NCBI GenBank assembly: GCA_018873245.2
Contig: JAEMBT020000001.1
Coordinates: 3,596,001 to 3,660,000 of the forward strand
DNA length: 64,000 nucleotides
Reading direction: 5' to 3'
From: Archegozetes longisetosus
Lineage: Eukaryota > Arthropoda > Arachnida > Sarcoptiformes > Trhypochthoniidae
Below, in pieces: positions 24,889-37,000 of the stretch. The notes beneath the pieces are model-generated. The model did no database searches, was not told the origin of the DNA, and was given only the letters and a program-made list of their open reading frames with translations. The position numbers and the translations under genes were made by a program. Position 1 is the first letter of the stretch; each line of letters begins with the position of its first letter.

Positions 24889-26353
24889 GTTTATATTTTC
24901 ATAATTATTTATAAGACAATTATTTACAAGATAAGATCTCAATTATTATTGTTTATTTAGTCTTTTATAATTAAAGCGACTATTTTAGTAAAACGAATTT
25001 AGTTGTTCTTAATAATAATTATGATTCTATAGAAATTAGGTCTTAGTGTCAGTTGTTGGTAGTCTTACTGCGAGTTGTCGACAATGTTAGCACGCTCACA
25101 ATGTTAATATCAGCTACAAAGATCAGGCTGAGTTGACATGTGCAAAAGTAGTATTTTAAAAATAGTTTATCATCTTCAAGTCAGGTTGATTGTACTTTAA
25201 TCCCATTGTGTGTGTATATCTGATGATAGAATTCATTTATTATAGATTTTCTCCAAACAGCCAAATGTCGATAAGAAAGAAACTGGATCAACAATTGTTT
25301 TTAGCCTAATAAATCCTCAACTTATATTTAGCTTGATATGTTAGCTAGACACTTGTGCTTAGTACGGACAAGTTAGTTTAGTTAGTTTGCCGTTTGAGTA
25401 TAGATGGTGTCCCCATCACATCAGCATTTCAAGTTATTACTATTATTTTTTAATATCTCGGTCTAAATGAAACATCTCTAAATCACTTGGATCTCAGCAG
25501 ATCTAATATTTGGTAGCATCTCAATCCCAGTTTAGATTCACTCTAACACTTAGTATAACTTTAAAAGTATAAAATAGATTCAAATGCTCTAAAGCTGTGC
25601 CCCTCTTACTGTTGGAACAGTTTCTATCAATTTGCAATACTAACATGTACTGAGATTTTGTTAGAATTGAAAATCCTTATAAGCCCAATTCTACCGTTAC
25701 TACACACTATTATTCATATATACTAATAGTAAGTGTCAATTGATAGCTAGAATCTATCGCATGATTAGTCACTATTAAATAACTTATTAGATATTTCTTT
25801 GGATTAATGTCGGAATTAAGTTGAAATTTAGTTGAAATTTAGTTGAAATTTAGTTGAAATTTAGTTGAAATTAAACTTTATCATGCAATATATTATTATA
25901 ATTGACACTTAGGTACTTGAAGTGAATTAATAAAAGGAGAAAATGTTGAACAAAATAGGATTTAATAGCAGTTATTGAGAGTAGAAAATGGGCCAAAGAA
26001 TAGTCAATCTAAAGTTGATTGAGGCGTAGGTGTCCGTTAAATGATCACATATTTCCCCTAAATCAGTGTCAGTTTGATTTATAACATAGATTATTAAGTC
26101 CAAAAATGATTAAAGACTATTAATATTAAATTGTTATAAGCTGAATAACAAATAAACTTATATATTAATCACAATTATTAGCGATTCAATTCTTAAACGT
26201 TTGCTTTTCATACATCATGTCTGTCGAACTTTTAGGTGAGAAATCTTTTTCATTTCATTCCGCTCAACAGGAGATTTTAAACTACCAATTATGGGCTCTT
26301 AGCCCATTGCCTAAGCGAACAGTTGTCCGCTTTTATGCTATAATATTGAGATA

Positions 26354-26540
26354 CAGTTAACTTCTTTATAGTCAATCTCGATATAATGAACGCATTTATT
26401 AGATCCTAAAACTTACTATTTCACTCATAATTACCTCTATATAAACAATTATACGATAAATACTTCTATACGGAGAAATCTCATCTATAGTCTATCTGAA
26501 TTGTGTGTTCCCAGACATTCACTACATCGAGGTATTACTG
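26354..26540. mobile_element. pogo/Tigger-like MITE, 187 bp
   Basis: Flanked by TA on both sides (26352-26353 and 26541-26542). The left end is cagttaacttctttatagtc; the right end, read on the other strand, is cagtaatacctcgatgtagt. The TIRs resemble the CAGTAAAACCTCTATAT type of pogo/Tigger elements. No coding capacity, so it would need a transposase from elsewhere. Confidence 0.8.
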
Positions 26541-27580
26541 TAACTTAATAGCACTTGCAGGCTGATGGAAAATCTTAACAAATCCTATTGAAACATGTGA
26601 AGTCATAGTATGTTTTTTTATATTAACTTATTTTGTCGTTAGTTTACTAACATTTTGGCTATACTTTAAGACATTATATTATTATATATGTGCGTTTATA
26701 TATATTACTACATATACTATATGTATAACAAAAATATATCTGTAAAATGAAAAACATGCTTCCATAATCACATCTAGTAATTCAATTTATACTACATTTG
26801 TCTTACAATTGATTCACTCATTTACAATCACTTTTGAAGTCTTAATACTATTAATATTATTATGAGCAAAATCTATAAGCTTTTCATTTGTTATTAGTTA
26901 TCATTGAAACAGTTTAGCTCTGAGATCTACTCGAAATGAGGCCAAAGTAGTTGGCAAGATTACTTTCTCATAAGAGTTGTATGATAGATTAATAATAGTT
27001 ACTCAATGAGACAAATATAAGAAATGTTTTCTCTGAAATTACACTATTGTTCTATAAATGAATGCTTTCTCTCTATTGCGATAACATTTATAGCTATTGA
27101 TGTTGTAATTAATCAATATGTTTTTAAATCATGACTAATTAATCTAAATACTTATTATTTGACAAGCATAAAATATACGTTAAATTACTTTAATAATTGA
27201 TACATTTAGCATTGCGCTTTGTTTAGATCAAATTTATATTGAGCATGTGTATTTTATTTAGATTGAGCATGAGTATTTTATTAAGATTCCAGTTTATATT
27301 AAGCTCAGATGTTTTATATTCCAATAGAAAAACACAATAAGAGTTTATTGTTTTAGATTAGTAGTTCTCCTCAATAGAAAAACTCTTAAAAGCAATACTT
27401 TACAACTAAATAATACTTATTTACTATTGTCCACCAATTGTCATTGCTATGTTTTATCTGCAACTCATTCCAATATCAACTTTTATTGCCTAATCATTAC
27501 TATTTTATTAGTTTAACTTTTCAGCACTAATCAATACATATAAGAAGACCAAATGTTAACTTATCACATATTTGACTGTC

Positions 27581-27581
<1 letters not shown>

Positions 27582-27613
<32 letters not shown>
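27582..27613. repeat. (TAA)n microsatellite
   Basis: About ten TAA units. Confidence 0.95.
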
Positions 27614-27616
<3 letters not shown>

Positions 27617-28379
27617 GCATTGTATTGGTTGAATAGCATATAACATAATAATGAAAATTTAGATATGAAACTATATACGTTTTAACTGCCCCTCAAAATG
27701 ACGATCTAACACTATTATACTCCGTCACTCGCTTTATGTACTGCTACTTATTTCCTAGAAAACATTTCTTACTATAACATTCCCCTTTTTTGTTATTCTT
27801 GTCTCTTATCTCTATTTTTTCAAATTTTTGTCTAAATTTTATTAACAAATACATTGGAAATAAGATTGGATTGAATTAAATGATAAGATCAAAATTTTAG
27901 AGTATTTGAATAAAAAAATATATGAATTGAATATATACCGAGATATATACGGAGATATATACGGAGATATATACCGAGATTTGAAGGCTATTCAATAGTG
28001 ATAGAGCGCAGCAAATCAAGTGCAGAGTTAGTAGAAAACTAGTTTAAAACAAGATTTACACATAATCTCTTATACGGTGTGCTAATTGAGAAGTTCTTAT
28101 ATAATTGATATTTTACTGGTTCAAATGCAATAAACATCTAACGTCTTTATTTTAATCAATTTTATCTTAACTATCTATCAATAATTGTGACCTTAATGCT
28201 TGAATTTTTAATACTTTCTATAATCATATTTTCTAATAGTCTTCAACAAAAAGTGTTCCGAAAATTAGATTCACTACTTGAAAGAATCGACACTTAATAA
28301 AAAAGCACTTTTGAGATAAATTTGATTGGAGAAGTGCATGTTTTAAAAGTATAATTCTTTCGGAATACTTTAAGAGTGA

Positions 28380-28592
28380 GTATGAAATAACACTATAAGA
28401 ATGAGTTAAATAGCGCTGTAAGAATGAATGATATGGCACTGTAAGAGTGAGTGATATAGCACTGTAACAACGAGTCATATAGCACTGTAAGAATCACTGA
28501 TATAACACTAACACTGTAACAACCAATGAATATAATATTATAAGAACCAGTCATATAACACTATAAGAACCACTCAGATAGCACTGTATAAG
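28380..28592. repeat. ~24-bp minisatellite
   Basis: About eight or nine degenerate copies of a unit like tatagcactgtaagaatgag followed by tgat. Confidence 0.85.
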
Positions 28593-28731
28593 TGTGTACT
28601 TTCACTCTAGCTTTTAATTTAATGTATTGAACAAATTCAAAAAAGATGCACATTTACATTATGTGTGCATTTGTATCAGAAGCGATCCGTCTTATTCATG
28701 AACAACAACATTGCCATTGGTCTGACTATGA

Positions 28732-28775
28732 AGAAGAAGAAGAAGAAGAAGATGAAGATAAAGAGAAAGAAGAAA
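28732..28775. repeat. (GAA)n purine tract
   Basis: GAAGAA-type run with a few GAT and AAG interruptions. Confidence 0.9.
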
Positions 28776-28890
28776 AGAAATTTTAAGAAAATTCTTTTGC
28801 ACAAATGTTGGAAAGAAAGTAAAGTTTGTATTCCATGACGGATTACCTGTTAAGCTGTATTGTAAAAAAGTTAAGGTTTATATAAGAGTA

Positions 28891-29123
28891 CACTCAATAA
28901 CTTAATTATCTACTATAGTAACCAGAAGTCACTTATTGTGATGCTATGTTTTTCATCAGATTATAACAATCTTTAGATAACAAAAAACTTATATAATATT
29001 TAGTATAGCAATCAAAACAAATTAGAAATCAAATTTGGCAACAAATTGATGCGAATCAGAGGTGGGTTGACATGGCAACGATGTATTCGCTGCTGCTATC
29101 GTGTCTGATTAAATTCGCAACTG
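28891..29123 (+). mobile_element. TA-flanked MITE family, 233-bp copy
   Basis: TA precedes CACTCAATAACTTAATTATC, and the other end, read in reverse, is CAGTTGCGAATTTAATCAGA followed by TA. Inner landmarks are tttttcatcagattataaca, aaatcaaatttggcaacaaa and a ggttgacatggcaacgatg block. Half of a head-to-head pair with the next copy about 190 bp downstream. Confidence 0.85.
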
Positions 29124-29316
29124 TACATAAAAAGAACTTCACAGACAGATGAGAGGAATGAAAAGCATGGTTGAAGGAAAAGATAGGACTGTAGTCACGC
29201 TAGTAATGAATTGGTTTATGTCTCATGTTTATAAATTATTATGTGTTTCTCTTTCTTCACTACAGTTTTAATCTGTTTTTTAGCTTTTTCTTCAACTTAG
29301 TTACAAATTATTACAA

Positions 29317-29515
29317 TCAAATAGTTGACCTCTCATGACCTCCTCCTATATCTAGCTCTCAGTCATGTGCATCAATTTGTAGCTAAATTTGATTTTTAAC
29401 TTTGTTTAATTACTATATTAAATATAAGTTTGTATGTGAACATATTATGATCTGATGAAGAGCATGCCATCACAACAAATCACTTCAGGTTACAATCATA
29501 AAGTATTAGATATAG
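29317..29515 (-). mobile_element. TA-flanked MITE family, degenerate copy
   Basis: Inner landmarks in reverse orientation: gtcatgtgcatcaatttgta, ctaaatttgatttttaactt and acatattatgatctgatgaa. Both ends are eroded, so the limits are approximate. Confidence 0.6.
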
Positions 29516-29625
29516 AATGTACAGAATGTATAGAATGTATATAATCTATATAATGTATATAATCTATAGAATCTATAGAATGTATATAATCTATATAATG
29601 TATATAATCTATAGAATGTATATAT
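29515..29625. repeat. AT-rich minisatellite
   Basis: Mixed ~10/16-bp units of gaatgtatataatctata. Gives a false Tyr/Ile/His repeat frame on the minus strand. Confidence 0.85.
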
Positions 29626-30684
29626 GAAACTAGTAATAGACTCATAAAGCATACTACCCATGTAAAACTTGAAATGCGTTCCTCTCTTCTTCTCAATATA
29701 ACGCTTCCGCTTATAAGACATTATAAGATATTATTCCATCACGTAATTCATATAATCAATAATATTAATTGAACACGAATTGTTTTATTGCTTTATACGG
29801 TCGGTGCTTGTAGTTGAAAACTGGATTTGCTCTCAAGTTGTTTCATTCGAAACTAGTCAAATACTACTTCACTTCATTTGATTGGATTATTGCTTGAAAA
29901 TAAGTTTAATAGACATAAAACTAAAGATTGACTTAACATTTATATAATCTAAGCAGGAATTTATATGAGGTAAATTATTGAGAAAAATATTTCATCTGAT
30001 CACTTAATTAAATGGAGTTTTGGTGTATGCACTCAACCGTTGTGTGCAATTTTCAACTTGAATTTTGACGGAATGTCCAAATTCAATGATAATCTCAAGT
30101 TCAGTCATGTAAAAATGATAGATTATCAGAACATTAACTCAATTTAATCTTCATAAGCATTTGAAAGCTTTGAAAGCTTTCAAATCTTTCAAATCTTTCA
30201 AAGCTTATAGAAGTGTTTATAAGTTTACATATATTTTATATCTAACAAAAAGCTGTTAAGACTTGATTTAAATGTAAAAATAGTTTTAATATAAGAAACA
30301 TATAATAATAGATATAATTAGTCTGAATTTTGCGATTGATTGTCTTTATTAAATTGATTGATAAATTGTGGCACCTCTTAAAAGAACAGTTAATTAATTA
30401 TCACAGAATATATGAAAATATTTCAAATGATATAAATTAGAAAACAATACATTAAATTTAAAAAATGTGATATGTGTTTTAAACAGATGAAAAATGATTA
30501 GAAATAAACGTTAATATTTTATAGAAAGGTAATAATTAGAAAATTTTCAGCTATCATCAAAATTTTCAGCTATAATAGAAATTTTCAGCTGTGATAGAAA
30601 TTCTCAACTATGATAGAAATTTTCAGCTATGATAATAATTCTCAGCTATAATAGAAAAAAATCAAACAAATTAATAATTAAAAA

Positions 30685-30690
30685 TTTAAT
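30685..30690 (-). terminator. candidate polyadenylation signal of DDR
   Basis: ATTAAA on the minus strand 18 bases after the stop codon; a canonical AATAAA lies farther away at 30345-30350. Either could serve. Confidence 0.3.
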
Positions 30691-30707
30691 GACTATAATA
30701 ACGAATA

Positions 30708-32216
30708 TTAATTAGGATGAGGTTTTTGAAAGCCGAGATTTTTTCGTTGCAAAAATAATCCAATTTCATGAAAAGGTGGTCTGGAGTTTTGATTGGTCTG
30801 CCAGCACTCGAGCATAAGATCATAAATCTCTTTAGGGCATTGATGCGGACGCGATAGGCGTAAAGAATGTTGAGGATTATTAGTACTATTGATAATAATT
30901 GTGAGTAATGTTTGGTCGTTCAATTGAGAATGCGGTCTTGATTTGCAATAAGTGAGAATTTCCCAGAAAGTCACACTAAAGCTGTAAACATCAGACTTGT
31001 GGCTGTATTGGCCAAGTATTATAGATTCAGGAGACATCCATCTAATTGGCATCCCGTTGTAGTAATCGTTTCTGTATCTGTCCATATATCCACCTGAATC
31101 TGTTATTTTTATTACTAAGTTCTTGCTCGAGATCAGACAGTTTCTGGCAGAGAGATCACGATGTGTTCGGCCGATTGATTCGAGATAGTGACAGCCGTTC
31201 GCTATCTCGCTAGCCATATATATTAACGTGGAGTAACTGTAAATTATCGCAATATATCAAATTAGTTAATTAGATTGAATTTTATTAGTAATTAAAATAT
31301 GTTATTTATTTTAGTTTTAAATTTGGGTCTGGTTCTCAGATTGCTTAGAGTTTTCAGATTGCTTACGATCTTAAGATTGGTTCTGGTTTTTAAGACTGCT
31401 TATGGTCTTAAGATAGCTTCTAGTCTTCAACAAGAACTCTTTTGCAACCTGTTTTATCACTCAATTATTTGTTACTAGAATAAAAAATAAATATATATTT
31501 GAAATATTTATAAACAAATTTTCAGGTTTAGTTCAACTGTAATATCAGTCTTATAAACAGGTTTTCATTCTCTATAAACAGATAGAGAGTATGACACTCT
31601 TCTGTAGATAAGTCACTCAAACCATCATAACAAAGTTGTATTTCATATGAATTTTGATCAGTTCTAAGCTCTGGAATGCAGTTAGTTGTCTACAAAGTAC
31701 TAATTATGGTAGAAGTGCAGTGTAGATCAAATCTAAATTCATCAAATCGTCTCTCTATGGAATCAATGTTGAAAAAGTCATTTAAGTTATGCTATATTGA
31801 GAATTAGTTCAGACATATTTCTATTTGATTCACATGTATTTCAATTTGATTCAGACATGTTTCAATTCAATTCAGACATATTTCGATTCAATTCAGATGT
31901 ATTTCGATTCAATTCAGACATATTTCGATTCAATTCAGACATATTTCGATTCAATTCAGACATATTTCGATTCAATTCAGACATATTTCAATTATTTTGA
32001 GATGCATGTAATTCATTCAAATAACATCATAAGTTTAATATGGAAATGAAGTAATCAATAGAATTGTAATTTAGTTTAGGAATATGCATTCAAAATGAAG
32101 ATCATATTAATCAATAAGATAGTAGTGGATCATATATATTGAAATTTCAGTTTATTAGTCTATAGTCAAATTATAATCAAACTTTTGAACCATTGATTAA
32201 ATTGTCGTCATTTATA

Positions 32217-32289
<73 letters not shown>

Positions 32290-34036
32290 CTATTAGTATA
32301 GATGAATGACTTCTTTATAGAAGTTTCATACTTAACCAAAAAAGAAGTCAAAAATCTTATTTCAAATCATTTAAGGTATTTGGAAATAGGCTAATAAAAA
32401 TCCAGCTGATATTTGCGTGTTTAATGCCATTAATTGGTGATTGTAGTTATCATAAGCTGATCTAAACTAACGTCAACTATTTATAAATAGACAATGACAG
32501 CACATTACAGGTTAGCAAATACTAGAAATTGATTGCATTTCAAATTGGAGCAAGATGAAATATTATATACTTTTTTAGTTATTTTCTTGCTCTAATCAAA
32601 TGTTTGAGCAATTGTTTAACTGATAAATCAATCCAAACACAGGCTATGTATGAGAAATTTGATTCGAAAACAGCATTGAGTATAAGTTAGAAATTGGTAT
32701 CAAATCGGGTCAAATAAGCAAGATCAATATTCTGACATCAATATTGAGACATGAATGTTAAGCTTTGATCATTTATAGTAAATGTTAATTCAAATATTAG
32801 ACTTATCTATCGCTATATCTTCACATGAGATCCAATCTTCAAACTATCTTCACATGAGATCCAATGTTTGCAGTTATTTATTTTCCATAAAATAAATAAC
32901 TTAAGAGATATTCACTTGAAATAGCGTTAATATAGCAGAAGGTCTAATGCATTAATCATTGAGAGACGTTGCATAACAATCAACTACTTAAGGATGTCTT
33001 AAAGGATCTCTTAATCGATTCTTACTAAGAGTAATGACATTGTAAGTCATCTAACTTTTCATACTCATATTACTTTAATGTTTTGTTAAATTACTTTGAA
33101 AATTATTTACTATTTAAATGCTTTTTGTATTTCATTTCAATCTCCTAAGTGCGTATTAAAGAGGTTTGACTGTATATATTATAATTAGACGGGTTTGACT
33201 GTATTTTGTTTGATCAAATTCAAGCATTTGATAGATATTAGAAAACAAAGGAATAGGTGTAATGAAAATTGATAACACAAAAAGATATAATAGAGTTTAG
33301 GCAATAAATCGGCAGAATTTAGGCTACAGATTGACACAGAATTTAGGCTATAAATCGACAGAATTTAATTCTTTTAAAAATAAATGTCTTTGTCAGACAC
33401 TACTTGTGTCATAAGCGGAGCTTTACGTCTAAATCCTTCAGATTTATTAGCTATAAATTCTTGATAAATGACGACAATATGTGGCATAAGATGATTGTTG
33501 TAATCAGAAGTAATCTGGAGTCTCAATCGTTTATTTTATGGCTTATGGTTGAGGGGTAGCTGAGGAATGGTTGAGGAGGAAAAGTTTTATCATTTTTGTT
33601 ATTTTTTATTAGCACTCTATTTATAATCCTCTTCTCAAAAAGCTTTCAGACCGCAAACATTCTAACAATCACAAAATCGTTCGTCTCTTACAACACTTAT
33701 CATAAGCTATACTATAATCGCCTGTTTAAAGAGTCCACACATCTTACAATAACTTATTATTTCTTTCTTTCTTTCTTGTCAACTCAAAATCACTTTAAAT
33801 TACTTGAAATGACTGAAAATAACTCTAAATTATACTTAATTAGAGTATGATAAGAAACGTTTTTATGAAGTCTTTTTTTGAGCTATCCTGTTCAATTAAC
33901 GTACGATAATATGCGTTTGAGTCTTATTTACATAAACCAGTTCATTTCCATCTAGATAATACAATCATTACTCTTGAGAAACCAAATCATTTTTAATGTC
34001 AAATTAATTACGATAAAATAATAATAAAAAATAGAA

Positions 34037-34075
<39 letters not shown>

Positions 34076-37000
34076 AAAGATCATACAAATAAAAAACAAA
34101 TACAAAATAACTTACTTTATGACATTAGGGTCACATTCCCTCAAGAATTGATTGAGATCAGAATCTCCATGCTCAATAACAAGAGCAAAATAATCAGTAG
34201 TATCTAAAATGCCAAATATTCTGGCAAACTGATGACAATTATCAGAGAGATGAGACAAAAATTCAGCTTCACTAATAAACTCAGTTTTCAAATTCATATC
34301 AACCAACGATTTGACTACAACTTCATTAACTTCATTAACTTTATTCATTTTGCCTAACATTACATCACCGAACTTAGAGGAACCCAATTTATCGATCACC
34401 ATCACATCCTTTTCACTCAAACGTTTCATTTGCGAGTCACAAGAGGCTAGTCTTTGATTTTTACTACTCATAAATGTGGTCAAAAGTGGCACTTCGTAAT
34501 GATTCAATACTTGTTTGGGGTATTTATTATCACTGAAACTATGTTTAGATCTTATTATTTCTGATGAGGCGTAATATCGAGGATTCGTTATTATTGATTT
34601 CGATTTACTACTCGCGCAGATCACATCAGGCACTGCATACTCACTCTCCTCATCGTTATTAGACAACTCTTTTGGGTCACTATATGGAGATGTGATCTTT
34701 GGGTCACTATATGCTGATGTCATTTTCGGGTCACTATATGATGATGTCATTTTTGGCAGATCTTTTAGAGTGACCGTCACGTTTTCAGACTCAATGTCAG
34801 TGTCGGAGATCTCACGAAAGACACTTGCCTTACGATTCTGATAAGCTCTCATCATAAATGAAGAACTAACCATCAACACAACAACACCTAATGTGACTAA
34901 CGTTATTATCAATAGGGAATATTTCATTGCCATCTGATCGTAATCTTGTGTCGCCATCGGTGACAGCGATTTATTATTCAAAGTCAAATTACTTATCAGT
35001 TCTAAATTGTCGTTCAATTCAAATAATTCACTTATGTTGACACTACTGTTGACGATTAATTGCGAATCAAATCCTATCTCACTTATGTGTAGCCATCGAG
35101 AGGCAAATTTTAAGCTTATTTTCACATATCTTCCGATCCTATACTGTAAGTGTATTATAACGTCTAGAGAGATAAGTCAAGAATCAAGAATCAAGAATTA
35201 AATTATTAGCAGTTAGACATTTATTTCATATAAATTAAGTAAAATTAATATTAACCTCTAGCTCTCTCAAGCACATCATCAGATTGATATTGGAACTTGA
35301 TAGGAGTGTTTGACCATCTTACGTTGTCCAAACTAAACCAGATAAGAGCTGAGGAGAATACTCTAACTTCTTTACTGAAACTGTTCTGACAGTTGATGCT
35401 AATTGTAGTGAAATTGTTGATCTTTTCAAATTCAAATATTATCTCTATTGTTTCATTTGTTTTTCTCCATCCCACCCATTCGAAGCCTTTATTAGTTTTA
35501 TAATCGGAATCACCTTTAATTCCATCTATAAGTTGTCCGACACCTCCTGATAAATAGCCGGAATCACTTATTTCACCGTCATATGTTTTGTCCATTAAGT
35601 CACCGAAACGACTGCCTTTCATGCCATTTGGCATCCAGTATGAAATTGGACCTAGAGTACAGTAACTGATTTTTAAATCTTGCATACACATCCAAAACAA
35701 CTGATCGAGAAAACGCTGCTATGCTTAGGGATAGTTTCCTATTACTTATACAAAGCTTTTAAATAGAATATCATTTAAACTTATTGTTTATATATATTTA
35801 AATAGACATACAGTAACACCTGGACAGGTGAACCTGCTTATAGTGAAACCTCGTCATAGCAAATGTGAATTGTCAGTTCCCATCGAGGAATTACTGTATT
35901 AGTTGTCCCATAGATACATCTCTAGTATGCTGCTATGCAGTTGCTATGCAGTTGCTACACAGTCACTATACAGTTGTTATGCACCACTAATATGTCACTG
36001 AATATACACGTACTTCAATAAGTTAATTGTCTGCCATCGAATCTTAGAGAGCCAGCAATGCACTCAACTATCTATTTATAATTCAACACTTTCATTAATC
36101 TTATTGTGTAACACTACAGCTATGAAACTGTGTATTGAGCGCTACACTGCTTTGAAGTGATCAGGAAAAAACTGAACGAATCCTAAACATTAGGTTTGAT
36201 ATAATGTCAGCCCGTATTATAAATTAAGTGTTTGTCCCTAAAATGAGTGAATATGGTGGAAAGAAAAACACTATATTTGAAATTAAAATCTGTTTAGCTT
36301 AGGGCCATAATTAGATGTTTGAACAGAAAGGTTTGTCGGTTCCTATAAAGTTCAGATTATTAGTCGCATTTCAATTATTCTTATCTTTAATGTACCTTAA
36401 TTCAAATCAAATTTTTTAATTATTCATTAGTTTTAAACGTTTAACCGATAACTTCAAGTATCAATTTGTTTGTATGAATACTGAACAGTTGAAATTTGAT
36501 TTACCGATTAAATAATTGTCTAACATTGAGCAAGATTTATTATATTAAAGTTCATAAACAAATTTCCAAATTCAAATCTCAAATTCAAATTGAGATTCAA
36601 ATTGAAATTCAAATTGAAATTCAAATTCAAATCTGAAACTAAAATCTTAAATTCAAATCATACAAACAGATAAGAAGTAAAACAAGTTTGTAGTTATGAT
36701 TGCCGAAGAGCAGTTATAGTGTTGATCAGAGCTTGCAATTTTTCAATAGTTCAACTAATTAACAGGCAGCCAGCATGATATCAATATAATTGATTACCTA
36801 ATATTTTGCATAAATTATGCTAAACTTTCCTCAACTGCTTGAAAATATTTCATTTTAGATATTTTTCAAATAAAACATATTGAATAAAACTGATTTATAT
36901 CAGTCCTATATCAGTCTTATATCGGTCTCATACCAATCTTATACCAATCTTATACCAATCTTATATCAATCTTCATGTTATTTAGGTTCAATTTTAATTA

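Larger units (their letters stand above)
16142..30707. other. gene-poor region between convergent GGT and DDR
   Basis: No gene is supported over 14.5 kb. Contents listed separately: dinucleotide tracts (16681, 17170, 22603, 24826), a perfect 32-bp palindrome (17118), four copies of the ~230-bp MITE family, one pogo-like MITE (26354) and many minisatellites. Other degenerate arrays lie at 20180-20260, 22270-22375, 23060-23130, 25815-25870 and 30540-30655. All longer open frames here are tandem repeats read as protein. Confidence 0.55.

Noticed and set aside
29496-29721. Tyr/Ile/His repeat proteins on the minus strand
   Set aside because: AT-rich tandem repeat; two frames give similar low-complexity output.
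31797-32049. Phe-Asn-Ser-Asp repeat proteins
   Set aside because: A 21-bp minisatellite inside a DDR intron; both forward frames are open for that reason.
35164-35255. Alternative acceptors tacag (35149) and tatag (35145) for DDR exon 6
   Set aside because: Neither keeps frame with the preceding exon; ctctctag at 35164 does and restores the conserved ARDVIIHLQYR segment.
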